From the IMG/VR virus record IMGVR_UViG_3300032046_000064, positions 1 to 42,616 of that record: a DNA stretch of 42,616 nucleotides; one strand, given 5' to 3'. Positions 1 to 9,873 of the stretch are shown piece after piece (positions within the stretch are counted from its first letter, which is position 1; every line of letters starts with the position of its first letter). A program made the translations under genes and the position numbers. The stretch comes from a virus. The notes beneath the pieces were generated by a model, which ran no database searches, was not told where the DNA came from, and saw only the letters and a list, made by a program, of their open reading frames with translations.

Positions 1-17
1 TTGCAAAGCTCAGGAAG
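1..17. repeat. Terminal direct repeat, left copy
   Basis: These 17 bases recur at 42600-42616 with a single difference (G at position 8, A at 42607). Joining the two copies completes the reading frame of the basic protein starting at 42449, adding one Lys codon and a TAA at 22-24. This suggests the window is a linearised circular or terminally redundant genome. A biological short repeat inside a coding region is less likely but not excluded. Confidence 0.7.
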
Positions 18-27
18 AAGTAACGCC

Positions 28-330
28 ATGATTACAGTACCTAAAGTAGTTAGAATTGGAGCACATCCATATAGTATCAGTTTCAATGAGGACATCGTTG
101 AGAATGACCACTGTGGAGAGGTCAATCACAAGAAGCAGGAGATTTATGTTCGACCTGGGTACAAGCCAGATAAGCTGATGGAAATACTTCTCCATGAACT
201 ATTTCACTGCATAAATATCGTATACTGCAACAGTGTACTTGGTGAGGAGATGATAGACCACCTGGGCGAAGGTATCACACAGGTGCTGGATGGGTTTGGT
301 ATTGAGTTTGACTGGACTGGTATAGTATGA
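28..330 (+). CDS. Small HExxH zinc-metalloprotease-like protein
   Basis: A 100-residue protein beginning MITVPKVVRIG. It contains LMEILLHELFHCIN, an HExxH motif (HELFH) typical of SprT-like or ImmA/IrrE-like metallopeptidase folds, in the middle of the chain. A TTG at position 1 would extend it, but those codons belong to the end of the preceding basic gene once the ends are joined. The ATG at 28 has AGGAAG upstream and is preferred. It overlaps the terminase start by ATGA. Similar short HExxH proteins often lie just before phage terminase genes. The substrate is unknown, and a structural zinc site without proteolysis is possible. Confidence 0.7.
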   Translation: MITVPKVVRIGAHPYSISFNEDIVENDHCGEVNHKKQEIYVRPGYKPDKLMEILLHELFHCINIVYCNSVLGEEMIDHLGEGITQVLDGFGIEFDWTGIV

Positions 331-1865
331 ATCTGGACATCATGCAGCGGCTTGTTAGTGACAAGCTGTTCTTCTTCGAGAATGTACTCCGAATAGAGAA
401 CAAGCGCAGTGAGTTAGTGCCTTACAAGCTGAAGCCAATACAGCTTGATATGTACCAGACTCAGACTGGCAGGGATGTACTTCTCAAGCCTGCACAGGTT
501 GGAAGTACAACTCTCTGGATGTCTGTATTCTACCATGACTGCATTACTAAGCCAGGAACCACCAGTGTGGTGGTAGCTCATGAGGAGTTCATCACCCAGA
601 GGCTACTGGCCAAAGTCCACTTCTTTGAGAAGTGCACTCCAGACCAACTAAAGCCTCGACTGGAGCATAAGTCTGCCTATGAGATGACCTGGCCTGACAT
701 TCACTCCACCTTCTATATTGGCTCTGCCAGGAGCTATGTCTTCGGTAGAGGAGATACAATCCACAACCTGCTTTGCAGTGAGTATGCCTACTGGCCAGAC
801 ACTGCCAAAATCATTGGGCCTGCATCTGATAGAGTCCCACTGGAAGGTAAACTAATCATTGAATCTACTCCCAATGGGGAGGACAATGACTTCCATGACC
901 TGTATAAGGCTGCCAAGCAGCTGGAGGAAGTAGGGGGCAACAGATTCAAAGCACACTTCTATCCCTGGACACTTGAAGCAGACTACCAACTCCCACCTGA
1001 TAGTCCCTATGCACTGGCTCGGGACAGATACACTCCACTGGACCTGACTGCTGAGGAGATGGAGCTTGCCAGGAAGCTTGGTACTACTGAAGACCAAATC
1101 CGCTGGCGGAGGATGAAGATAGCTGAGAAGGAGCAACTGCGCCGCAGTGGGGAGATGGTCAAACTATTTAGTCAGGAGTTTCCAGAGAATGACGAGAGCT
1201 GCTTCATTACTGCAGGAGATATGCTCTACGATAGCTTCCTCCTGACAGAATTATCCAGGAGCTGCTACAAAGCCCCAGACTATCTTCATGGGGCAAAGGT
1301 CTGGCAACCTCCACAGCCTGACATCAAGTATGAACTAGCCATTGACCCAGGTATGGGTATCAATACCAGGACTGCAATCACAGTATGGCAATTCTGGTGG
1401 GATGGTGATGTGGAGTATGGTAGGCACTGTGCTACGATAGTTGGTCTAATACCGCCAGTTAAAACTGCTGAACTGGCCATTGACCTGGCGAAGTTCTATA
1501 ACCATGCTATGATTGCAGTGGAAGCTAACAATCATGGGTTGGCAGTGGTAAGTGAACTGAAGAGTTATGGTAATGTCTATCGAAGGAAGGACATAGTATC
1601 TGGCAAGCTGTCTTACAATGTGGGGTGGCTAACCACTCCCAGGACTAAACCTTACATGGTCAAGGAAGTGGCAAAGATGCTTCCTCGATTGGAGATACAT
1701 GACCTGGATATAGTCTCTGAACTTCGCAATATGCGTACTGCTGGTGACATAGTTGGCAGTGTCGGTTCAGATGACCTCCATGACTCAGTAGCAATAGCCC
1801 TAGTCTGCCGACAATCCAAACCTGGTAGGCGTGGGTATGTTGGAAGTGCAGGATATAGGTGGTAA
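327..1865 (+). CDS. terL: Terminase large subunit (ATPase/nuclease)
   Basis: DNA-packaging motor of 512 residues. The Walker A-like loop KPAQVGSTT (residues 54-62) has the form seen in GpA-like and Terminase_6 proteins. The Walker B region is LLCSEYAYW (148-156), with Ser-Glu rather than Asp-Glu. The C-terminal RNase H-fold nuclease shows LAIDPGMG (Asp340), VEANNHG (Glu399) and DDLHDS near residue 488 as candidate metal ligands. The start overlaps the preceding gene by ATGA, and the portal follows after one base, so it sits in the packaging operon. Family assignment is solid from motifs, length and position; the packaging mode (headful or cos) cannot be read from it. Confidence 0.93.
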   Translation: MNLDIMQRLVSDKLFFFENVLRIENKRSELVPYKLKPIQLDMYQTQTGRDVLLKPAQVGSTTLWMSVFYHDCITKPGTTSVVVAHEEFITQRLLAKVHFFEKCTPDQLKPRLEHKSAYEMTWPDIHSTFYIGSARSYVFGRGDTIHNLLCSEYAYWPDTAKIIGPASDRVPLEGKLIIESTPNGEDNDFHDLYKAAKQLEEVGGNRFKAHFYPWTLEADYQLPPDSPYALARDRYTPLDLTAEEMELARKLGTTEDQIRWRRMKIAEKEQLRRSGEMVKLFSQEFPENDESCFITAGDMLYDSFLLTELSRSCYKAPDYLHGAKVWQPPQPDIKYELAIDPGMGINTRTAITVWQFWWDGDVEYGRHCATIVGLIPPVKTAELAIDLAKFYNHAMIAVEANNHGLAVVSELKSYGNVYRRKDIVSGKLSYNVGWLTTPRTKPYMVKEVAKMLPRLEIHDLDIVSELRNMRTAGDIVGSVGSDDLHDSVAIALVCRQSKPGRRGYVGSAGYRW

Positions 1866-1866
1866 G

Positions 1867-3546
1867 ATGGTTAATCTGGATATGACTGCCCAGGAGATAC
1901 TCAAGGAAGCTAAAAAGCACAAGGAATTGTGGTACTTCAGGAATCTGAAGTTTGCAGACTGGTATCGGTTACTGATATTGGATAACTCTGACCTGTACCA
2001 GGAGGATATGGAGATTGTTATCAGTAATGACCCTAAGACATTCTACAAGAAGGCAGTTAGGCTGCTCTCTTCTAGTGTATCCACCAGTATCCCCACAGAT
2101 GTCCTGGTACGTCCAGAGCAGATAGATGTCCAGCCAGTGGTTAAGTTCTTGGAGTCTGAGTGGAGACTGAAGGACACACTGTATCGGCGTAGGGGCAGAC
2201 AACCCTGGATGACTGAGTTTGTCAGCTTCCTCCTGGCTACTGGCTGGTTTGATGTCCTGGTATATGCTAATCAGTCTGATGGTTTGGTGGCAGAAGCCAG
2301 GAACCCAGCAGAAGGCTACCCTATGTATGCAGATGATGGTCTGAGGAGTTACTGCCATATCTACACTGTCCCCTACTATGAGGCTAATGAGAAGTGTGAC
2401 AGAAATAACTGGAGGCTGGATAGGAGATTCCAGTCTGGCAATGTAATCATCACTGACTACTGGGTCAGAGATTCTGGCCTGGTCTACAATGCGATAGTTA
2501 TGAACACCCAACTGGTGAAGCCAGTTACTGTCATGCCAGGAATGTCCGAGATGCCTGTCCTAGTAGGGCCAGTTGGTGGTATGCCAGATAGGGGCAGCCT
2601 GTTGCCGAATGTTTATGACAAAGACCTGTCTTGGCAGGGTAAGATAGGGGAGTCAATAGTTGCAGACAATGAGGAAGTATACAGAAACTACAACAAGAAC
2701 CTGTCCTATACTCAGCAGATTATCCGAGATGTCTCCCAGTCCAGGTGGTATGAGAAGTCCGAGAGTGATACTGCAATTCTCAATCCAGACACTATCTACA
2801 AGCGTGGTGCTATCTTCAGAATGGGAATAAATGAAGATATTGGGCCACTACCTGTACCTCCACTCCCAGTAGAACTCTCCACCCATGCCAGGGCAATCGA
2901 AGACATGATACAGAAAGGTAGCTTCCCCTGGAGTATGTACGGAGGTATGGTAGGTGGGATTACCAGTTACATGATGAGTCAGATTTCTGCCTCTGCCCAG
3001 GACATTCTAGCTCCCTATGTGGAGGCAGGGAAGTTTGTCCTGAGTGAGATTGACAATATCTGGCTCAGGACTATGAGGGAGTACCAACTGAACATTAGAG
3101 GCTGGCAGATACCTGAGATGTTCCCTGAAGTTCTAGAGGTGAAGGTTGACATGGCAGTTAAAGTACCAGGTGACCTGGTACAGCGAGCCACCTTGAGCAG
3201 AATGATTTCTCCCAACTTTGAGGTATCTCCAGAAACTTCCATGTACCTACTGTGGCCTGAGATAAAAGACCCGAAGCGTGAGCAGGGGAATGTCAATGCT
3301 GCCAGGGCACTGCAGCACCCAGTTGCAGTTTCCATTAGCCTTATATCCAACTTCCGTAGAATGGCAGACACACTGATGGAAGTAGGCGATGTGGGAGGTG
3401 CAGAACTGTTTGAGAAGGCTGCTAATGCAGTGGAGTCCACCATTACTGCACTAGTAGGTGGAGCTCAGCCACCTCCACAAGCAATCACTCCACGACCTGA
3501 AGTTATGCCCAGAGAAAGAACTGCCCCAGAGGAGCTATTAACATAA
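1867..3546 (+). CDS. Portal protein
   Basis: A 559-residue protein directly after TerL, with the size expected of a portal. It is rich in Trp and Tyr in its N-terminal half (wing/clip-like), followed by a long helical region (residues about 370-430) with the segment SMYGGMVGGITSYMMSQISA, which would suit the crown or stem helices. The C-terminus is Pro-rich. An in-frame ATG at 1831 lies inside terL; the ATG at 1867 follows GGTGG and is preferred. The stop overlaps the next start (TAATG). The call rests on gene order, length and general character rather than on a diagnostic motif. Confidence 0.8.
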   Translation: MVNLDMTAQEILKEAKKHKELWYFRNLKFADWYRLLILDNSDLYQEDMEIVISNDPKTFYKKAVRLLSSSVSTSIPTDVLVRPEQIDVQPVVKFLESEWRLKDTLYRRRGRQPWMTEFVSFLLATGWFDVLVYANQSDGLVAEARNPAEGYPMYADDGLRSYCHIYTVPYYEANEKCDRNNWRLDRRFQSGNVIITDYWVRDSGLVYNAIVMNTQLVKPVTVMPGMSEMPVLVGPVGGMPDRGSLLPNVYDKDLSWQGKIGESIVADNEEVYRNYNKNLSYTQQIIRDVSQSRWYEKSESDTAILNPDTIYKRGAIFRMGINEDIGPLPVPPLPVELSTHARAIEDMIQKGSFPWSMYGGMVGGITSYMMSQISASAQDILAPYVEAGKFVLSEIDNIWLRTMREYQLNIRGWQIPEMFPEVLEVKVDMAVKVPGDLVQRATLSRMISPNFEVSPETSMYLLWPEIKDPKREQGNVNAARALQHPVAVSISLISNFRRMADTLMEVGDVGGAELFEKAANAVESTITALVGGAQPPPQAITPRPEVMPRERTAPEELLT

Positions 3547-6500
3547 TGACTACTGAAAGATACCCACAGACAAAAGAGGAATGGCAAAACTATGTGAAGT
3601 CAGTGGGCCTCCAGGAGTTTGGCTCTACTGACCTGGCAGAGCTGTTTGAGAGACAGATGGAATGGGAGTCTGGAGGCTATAATCTAGATGTCATGTTTAA
3701 TTCAGGGAGGGTTGGGAGTGCAGGTGAAAGGGGTGGAGCGCAGTGGACACCTGGGTTTGCATCAAACTTCCCTGGAGTTAACCCAAATGACCCTTACCAG
3801 CAGTTCCCAGCCACTGCAAAAGCTATGAAGGAAAAGGCCCAAAGGTATGGCGGTGACTGGAAGAAGGCACTGGCGGAGTACAATGCAGGTGCTGGTGGTT
3901 TAGGTGAAGCACTGGCTTATGGTGAGGAGTGGGAGAAGCACCTGAATCCAACCACCCAGAAATACCTCCAGGAAACCTACTACAAACGGCCAGTTACTAC
4001 TCAACCTCCACAACTGCCTCCTGGTGCAGGTGGCTATACTCTTCCTGAAGAGCCAGTTACCTTCAAGATTCCCTACCAGGGCTACTACCGAGACGTGACC
4101 AATGCAACTGCTGACTACAACAGGGCTATGGCTGCCTTTGCTCAGAGGGGTAAACCACTGGAGGAGGAAATTAAGTCCCTAGAGGGACAGAAGGCAAAGT
4201 GGACTCCTCCTTCTATACCATTCATTTCTGAGATTCTATCTGGAATATTCCCACCTGCAGGACTGGCTAAACTTGGTCGGGCTATATTTGGCAGAGACCC
4301 AGCCAGGTTAGAGATAGCCAAGCAGGAGTATGATGTAGTGGCCAGTGAGACATTCCGCACCAGGGCTAAGGAAATGTACATTAAGTATCTGCCTGCATTG
4401 GTGGCCTCTGGTCAGGTACAGTCTGAGGAAGATGCCCTGAATCTGATTAACGCCCAGACTTACACTAATGCTATAACTGAGGAGGATGAGAGTTGGGCGC
4501 TCGACCTTTTTCGGAGTATGGCTAGTTTTGCCCCTACTGGGAGTACTGCTCCACCAACAGCTGACCAGATATTTGATGCAATGCGGACTACTGCAAGGGC
4601 AAAGCCTGTGGGAGTCCATCTGCTCACTGACCAGGCACTTATTGAGGCACTGACCCAGATGTATGTCCCCAGTGCACCATTTGGCCTCACCTGGGATGAT
4701 GTGGGTGAGACTATGACAGATGCTGGGTTGGATACTGAAGAAGTGCAGGCTGCTCTGAAAGACCTTGACCCAGTTGTTAGCCAGATGATGGAAGACTTCA
4801 CCACACTGGAAGAAACCTACCGAATGTACAGGGAAGGTATGGCACAGCCAACAGTACCTAAGTTGACCTTCCTCCAGAACATCAGGCTGGCAGTAACCCA
4901 ACCTATGCTGTTTGCTATTGAACTGCTGCAACCATATCAGAAGTACCTTATAGAGCCACTGCAGGGCTTCCTCCATATGGAAGTACAGCCACGAATATAT
5001 TCTGCATTTGGGATACATCGTACTGGATACTTCCTGTCCCGAGGTTGGGAAGATAAGCTTCGCCTGGAAACACTATATGACCAGGCCAGGTCAGAGGGTG
5101 TCAATGTCTGGATGGCCTATGGGGAGGCATATAGGCAGGCTGATTTCCACTGGGCTTATCGCCTGATGGCTGAGTCCATCGGAGACCCACTGAACTACAT
5201 TGACTGGGGACTAGCTGCAGCTACTAAGTCAACTACACTGGCTAGGTTTCCAACTGCAATGAAGTACCTGGGTGAAGCTAACACTGCCTGGCTTGCCTTA
5301 TCTGACATACCGTTTGATGTAGCCAGAGGAGTTGGGAAGTTCATCCCTGATACTGTGGTGGGAGTCGCAGCTCGCTACTCCAAGATGTACATGGATAATC
5401 TCTATGCAGCTGCCTGCACAAGAGTTGGTAGACTGGACAAGCGTACCATAACTGCAGCTGACATTGGCATAACACTGAAGGAGTCTGCCAGAGGATGGCT
5501 AAAGCGGCGTCCTGGGGCTACTCCATCTACTCCTGCTGAGGCAGTTGGCTCACTGATGACCAAGATGGCCTTTGTAGAACCAGATGAGATAGTAGAGATG
5601 GGAGTTAAGCTGGGGGTAGATGATGTAGTACCAACCCAGGATAAGATACTGGCAGTCAACAAAATCTTTGAGCATCTCAATCCACTGGTAGCCGAGGGAG
5701 TAGACAATGGCGTGATGAAAGTTCCACAGGCTGCAGTGGAGCTGGCAGTCCAACTAGGTGCTGACCCACAGAATCCTGCAGTTCTCCATGCAGCCAGAAC
5801 CTTAATCACTGGCAAGCTCAAAGGTATACTGAACAATGTAGACAGGATTGCTGGGTTGAATACTGTCAAGGACATCAACTTCGCAGCTATGAGATTTATC
5901 CGAGACCTGACCATCAAAAACAAGGAGTCAATGGTACATACCCTCAGAATGAACTCCAGGGCAATGGGAAGGCTCCTGGATGGGGCAGACTATCTGGCAA
6001 AGCACATCTGGCGAGACGGTATTGAGAAGCAACTGGTGTCTCCAATGGCTGCTCACTACCTGCTAATTGCTAACTACGGTACAATGAACTATTTGGAGAC
6101 TGTATACAGGAGTCTATCCAATCGTGGCCCCTGGCATGGAGGCAAGTATGCTGACCAGATGGTGATGCTCCAGGTCGGAGACCTGACCAATGTCCCAGAA
6201 TCTATGCTTCCTAGGTTTGCAGGTGAGGAGTTGGCTGAGGGAGCACAGCTGAGAATTCCAGATGCCACTAGAGATACACTTCGCTCCAGGCAGCAGGTAA
6301 CCTTCCAGCCATCTAAGCCTGCATTGTTGGAGAGAATACCTGGCCTACTGGCTCCAGCTCCAGAGTTTATCACCAAGCCACTGGACAGAATGTTCCAGAG
6401 GGTCACTGGGAGGCAGCTGAGAATCCACTCTGCATTGGAAGTCAACCAGGCCCTAAGCAGAATGGGCTTCAAGGTGATGCGCTCCTGGTTTGCAGACAGA

Positions 6501-9500
6501 ATTCCTAATGCTATGAGGGAGGCACTGCCCAGGGAGATGGAGCTGATAGACAATGCCATAGTGGATGTGAGGAAGGTGGCCTTCGATAACATCTCCCCAA
6601 AGGAAGCCAAGCATATTGACGATATGGTTAGGGCAGTAGCACCTAGAGGCCCAGAGGCAGTGCAGCAACTAAAAGACATGGCAGCTAACTATGATGTAGA
6701 CAGGTTGGTTCACTCACTGGAAGACCACTTCAGTAAGGATATGCTGACTCCAACTGCAGTCAAGGAGGCTATCATAGCAGATGCCTACTCTGGCAAACTG
6801 CTTCGAGACATAGAAGGTTCAATGGCAGGAGCCAAAGCCCTGGTAGATACTATGGCTATCCAGAGGCTGGAGATAGCCAAAGTTATGATGAAGGAGTTGA
6901 CTAAGCAGATTAGAGAAGCTCCACCAACTGATGAGCAGGGTCTCAGACTGTTCCTTCACACAGTTATAGACATTCTGGATGGCATGGAGAATCTGGTAAA
7001 TACTACTCGCTCTGCTACCCAGGAGCGTGCCATACAGATTATTGACTATGCACAGAGGAGTCAGATGCATGATGCCAGCTGGGAGTATATCAAAGCCTTC
7101 TTTGATGATATGATACCTGAGGCAGAGTCAGTGATACAGGTTCTTCGAGACTCCATTGGTAAGCTGAAACCTAAGTTGGCAGACGACTACCTGACTCTGG
7201 TTGATAAGCAGTGGCTGGCATTGCAGAACTTTAAGACCGCCAGGGCTAAGGAGGCAGCTATATTTACCCAGATGAACCCTTCCAAACCCAGAGGTGGGCC
7301 AGCTAACCATGCCTGGTGGGATAAGGTCACTGCCATGAGGCAGCAGGTATGGAATGACTGGGTGGAGTTAAATAAGCCTATCTGGAGAGACATAGATGAC
7401 CTATCTGACCTGGTAGACTACGCTCACCTTCCAAAGCCAAAAAGGCCGTCTGGCAAGATAACTGTGGAAGATGTGGCCTACCTGTATGGCTCGATGGGAG
7501 ACGATATAGCCAGAACTATCTATGACGAGAACCTGGTAGCCTTCATAGACAAGAACAAGTGGATTGACAGGGTGAGGAGAAGGGCGGCTGCAGTAGCTAG
7601 GCAGGGTGGACTAACTGGGGCCGACAGGCTTGGCTTCACTGCCAAGAACCTGGATGATGTCTATGACTCCATTGTACTGAGCCTGAACATAGACCCACAG
7701 AAGGTAAGTGCACTGACCCCACAGTACCAGGCCCTGGAAGGACTCAGGCAGGAGCTGCATACTCTCAGTCAGGGCTACGGCATTGGTGCAGATGATATGG
7801 CAAAGTTGACAGAGGCACTGGATGCTACTGCAGATAACCTGAAGGGTCTGGATGTGTTCCAAGATACTGGTAAGGCTGCCTGGACTACCTCCCGCCAGAA
7901 AGTCCTGGACAATGTCCGTACTGAGTTTGGCAGAACCTTCACTAACTACAACCAGTACGACATGGCTAATGCTGCCATGCACAGCATCTTCCCTTACTGG
8001 ACTTACGAGTCCCAGCGCTACCCCTTCCTCTGGCGACAGTTCATTCGCCATCCAGGTCACGCTACTACCCTAGCCAGATATGTTGACTACACAGATGGGG
8101 GCTATGTCCATATACCTGGAACTAATGTGGGCTTTTCTCCCCTGAAAGGTACAATCTTCATGGGTGGGTTCAGAGGTATGTTCCTCCGTGACTTCCCTGA
8201 ATACTACGATGCCTTCCCAGGAATGGCTAATACACTGGACTTCATGGGCAGGGCAGGGTTCTACCCTAATGTGTTAGTTACTGGCTTCCAGACCCTCCTG
8301 TTCAACACAGTAGCTAACAGACGGCCTGAGTATTCTGAGATTCTCCCTGCCTCGGTGAAGACTCCACTGGCACTTCTAGTATGGATGTTCCCAGAATCCA
8401 CTGCAGTAAAAAGACTCAGAGATATGATAACTCCTGAAAGGTTCAGGAACTATCTGGCTATGGGTGCTGCCATAGATGCAGGCCATGATGGGAAGGCCAT
8501 CTATGAACTGATATTGAACAACGAGAAGCTGACTCCAGAGGAGGAGAAGATATGGGACAATGCAGTAGGTGAAGCTTCCCTGTTTGAGGCTCTGCTATAT
8601 CAGGGGATGCCATTCAGGTATGACCCAGAGTCTAGGGTGCAGTATTACAAGACCATTGGACAGGCCAGATATGAAACCCAGGGTGTACCTGTTGAAATGC
8701 AAGATACCATTAGTCGTCATCTGGCTGTAACTGGTCGCCGCTACTCTGATGTCTTCCCACTTGACCCACTGACCCAGATAGCCATCAATGACCTGGAAGG
8801 TATGCAACAGTGGGCAGGCTCCAGTATGCCACTGCAACCACTAAGCTATCAGTACCTCCAGGCCAAAACAGATGCAGCCTACAGAGACATGGATAAGGTC
8901 AGGCTACAGTCGCTAGATGGCTTCTACGATGATAAGGGAGAGCTAGTGACTCCTGGCCAGAACCAGATAGATGAGATGCTAAAGAAGGGTCTGAGAGGAG
9001 AGGAAGGTGGCATCTCTGCTGCTGTCTGGACTTCTATGCGTGGTGACCTGAAGGGCAAAGTAGCCAATATGATAGAAGGCATCAAGTCATCTGAGAAGTA
9101 CCGAGATGTGAACTTCACTATGGAGGAACGTAAGGAAGCCATGCTGAAGGAGCAGGGTATCCAGGTCACTTACCACCCTGCAAAGGAAATCCTTAACATA
9201 TACTATGACTTGAAGCCAGAGTGGAGATACGACTGGGATACAGGTGCTTACAGTTGGGACTTCGACACCTACTACACCTTGACTGACTGGCTCCTGGACG
9301 CAGTTCCAGACAACTACAAAGACATGATTATCAAGACCATACAGAATGAGATGACTGACATGGAGAAGCTCTACTGGACTACCAGCAGGAAGTACATCCG
9401 ACCTTACAATGCTACTAGGGCAGTTGGTCTACGCAGATACACCTCTGAGGAACAATCTGTTATCAGAGACTATGAGAGGGCTGCAACCCAGACTGAGAGG

Positions 9501-9707
9501 CAGCAGTTGCAGGAGGTGCTCCATGCAGAAAGTGGAGACAAGCTAATTAGCCACTTCTCTAGTGAGTTGTCCACTGTTAGGAAGAACCTTCGCCTGGTCT
9601 ACCCTGAGCTGAACTCCTGGCTATCCTTCTGGAAACCTAACATGGTACTCCTGACTCCATCTGCTCAGAAGAAGCATGATGCTCTAGTGGACCAGTACAG
9701 TCAATAA
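3546..9707 (+). CDS. Giant virion protein with N-terminal lytic transglycosylase domain
   Basis: This 2053-residue protein occupies 14% of the genome. Residues about 30-140 form a soluble-lytic-transglycosylase (SLT, lysozyme-like) domain: catalytic Glu41 in WESGGYN, then GERGGAQW and AEYNAGAGG, the usual three SLT signatures. The remaining 1900 residues are mainly helical with coiled-coil-like stretches, plus a hydrophobic, Gly/aromatic-rich block near 1470-1620 (FPYWTYESQRYPFLWRQF). I infer an internal or ejected virion protein, comparable in logic to T7 gp16, which carries an N-terminal transglycosylase and helps move DNA across the envelope. Its position between portal and scaffold supports a virion role. 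No tape-measure protein is otherwise evident. The bulk of the protein has no family I can name. Confidence 0.85.
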   Translation: MTTERYPQTKEEWQNYVKSVGLQEFGSTDLAELFERQMEWESGGYNLDVMFNSGRVGSAGERGGAQWTPGFASNFPGVNPNDPYQQFPATAKAMKEKAQRYGGDWKKALAEYNAGAGGLGEALAYGEEWEKHLNPTTQKYLQETYYKRPVTTQPPQLPPGAGGYTLPEEPVTFKIPYQGYYRDVTNATADYNRAMAAFAQRGKPLEEEIKSLEGQKAKWTPPSIPFISEILSGIFPPAGLAKLGRAIFGRDPARLEIAKQEYDVVASETFRTRAKEMYIKYLPALVASGQVQSEEDALNLINAQTYTNAITEEDESWALDLFRSMASFAPTGSTAPPTADQIFDAMRTTARAKPVGVHLLTDQALIEALTQMYVPSAPFGLTWDDVGETMTDAGLDTEEVQAALKDLDPVVSQMMEDFTTLEETYRMYREGMAQPTVPKLTFLQNIRLAVTQPMLFAIELLQPYQKYLIEPLQGFLHMEVQPRIYSAFGIHRTGYFLSRGWEDKLRLETLYDQARSEGVNVWMAYGEAYRQADFHWAYRLMAESIGDPLNYIDWGLAAATKSTTLARFPTAMKYLGEANTAWLALSDIPFDVARGVGKFIPDTVVGVAARYSKMYMDNLYAAACTRVGRLDKRTITAADIGITLKESARGWLKRRPGATPSTPAEAVGSLMTKMAFVEPDEIVEMGVKLGVDDVVPTQDKILAVNKIFEHLNPLVAEGVDNGVMKVPQAAVELAVQLGADPQNPAVLHAARTLITGKLKGILNNVDRIAGLNTVKDINFAAMRFIRDLTIKNKESMVHTLRMNSRAMGRLLDGADYLAKHIWRDGIEKQLVSPMAAHYLLIANYGTMNYLETVYRSLSNRGPWHGGKYADQMVMLQVGDLTNVPESMLPRFAGEELAEGAQLRIPDATRDTLRSRQQVTFQPSKPALLERIPGLLAPAPEFITKPLDRMFQRVTGRQLRIHSALEVNQALSRMGFKVMRSWFADRIPNAMREALPREMELIDNAIVDVRKVAFDNISPKEAKHIDDMVRAVAPRGPEAVQQLKDMAANYDVDRLVHSLEDHFSKDMLTPTAVKEAIIADAYSGKLLRDIEGSMAGAKALVDTMAIQRLEIAKVMMKELTKQIREAPPTDEQGLRLFLHTVIDILDGMENLVNTTRSATQERAIQIIDYAQRSQMHDASWEYIKAFFDDMIPEAESVIQVLRDSIGKLKPKLADDYLTLVDKQWLALQNFKTARAKEAAIFTQMNPSKPRGGPANHAWWDKVTAMRQQVWNDWVELNKPIWRDIDDLSDLVDYAHLPKPKRPSGKITVEDVAYLYGSMGDDIARTIYDENLVAFIDKNKWIDRVRRRAAAVARQGGLTGADRLGFTAKNLDDVYDSIVLSLNIDPQKVSALTPQYQALEGLRQELHTLSQGYGIGADDMAKLTEALDATADNLKGLDVFQDTGKAAWTTSRQKVLDNVRTEFGRTFTNYNQYDMANAAMHSIFPYWTYESQRYPFLWRQFIRHPGHATTLARYVDYTDGGYVHIPGTNVGFSPLKGTIFMGGFRGMFLRDFPEYYDAFPGMANTLDFMGRAGFYPNVLVTGFQTLLFNTVANRRPEYSEILPASVKTPLALLVWMFPESTAVKRLRDMITPERFRNYLAMGAAIDAGHDGKAIYELILNNEKLTPEEEKIWDNAVGEASLFEALLYQGMPFRYDPESRVQYYKTIGQARYETQGVPVEMQDTISRHLAVTGRRYSDVFPLDPLTQIAINDLEGMQQWAGSSMPLQPLSYQYLQAKTDAAYRDMDKVRLQSLDGFYDDKGELVTPGQNQIDEMLKKGLRGEEGGISAAVWTSMRGDLKGKVANMIEGIKSSEKYRDVNFTMEERKEAMLKEQGIQVTYHPAKEILNIYYDLKPEWRYDWDTGAYSWDFDTYYTLTDWLLDAVPDNYKDMIIKTIQNEMTDMEKLYWTTSRKYIRPYNATRAVGLRRYTSEEQSVIRDYERAATQTERQQLQEVLHAESGDKLISHFSSELSTVRKNLRLVYPELNSWLSFWKPNMVLLTPSAQKKHDALVDQYSQ

Positions 9708-9776
9708 AGGTAGGAGGACGGCAGTTGACCATAATGGGGCGACCTGCAGTAAGCAGTGTATACCCAGTTGTGGAGT

Positions 9777-9810
9777 GATATATTCCCGATGACTATAACA
9801 TTATATATAA
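9777..9810 (+). promoter_or_regulatory. 34-bp AT-rich repeated motif, copy 1
   Basis: The motif runs GATATATTCCCGAT then GACTATAACATTAT then ATATAA. It differs from copy 2 (32837-32870) at four of 34 positions and shares its right-hand 20 bases almost fully with copy 3 (40678-40711, opposite strand). Here it ends 14 bases before the -35 of the scaffold/capsid promoter. The core ATAAC/ATTAT gives an imperfect dyad. The intergenic stretch 9708-9776 before it has no convincing gene. It is probably a binding site for a phage regulator or a replication element. Confidence 0.7.
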
Positions 9811-9824
9811 GTATAAGTCTATAT

Positions 9825-9853
9825 TTGCAATCCATAGCCAAGTGTGCTAGAAT
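9825..9853 (+). promoter_or_regulatory. Sigma-70-like promoter for scaffold/capsid genes
   Basis: The -35 box TTGCAA (9825-9830), a 17-bp spacer and the -10 box TAGAAT (9848-9853) with TGC just upstream form an extended -10 promoter. The stretch CCAAGTGTGCTAGAATAGAA is identical except for one base to the promoter at 40717-40745, so the two are probably co-regulated. It would fire a late transcript from gene 9874 onward. Confidence 0.85.
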
Positions 9854-9873
9854 AGAACCTGGAGGTAAATAAC

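Noticed and set aside
1-27. TTG start at base 1 for the HExxH protein
   Set aside because: These codons belong to the end of the basic gene when the ends are overlapped; ATG at 28 has a ribosome site.
4308-5018. 236-codon antisense frame inside the giant gene
   Set aside because: Low-quality protein, rich in Cys/His/Trp by chance; no initiation signals.
9735-9778. TTG-started 17-residue peptide in the gap before the capsid promoter
   Set aside because: It has a possible ribosome site, but no recognisable content and lies in a regulatory region; too weak to list.
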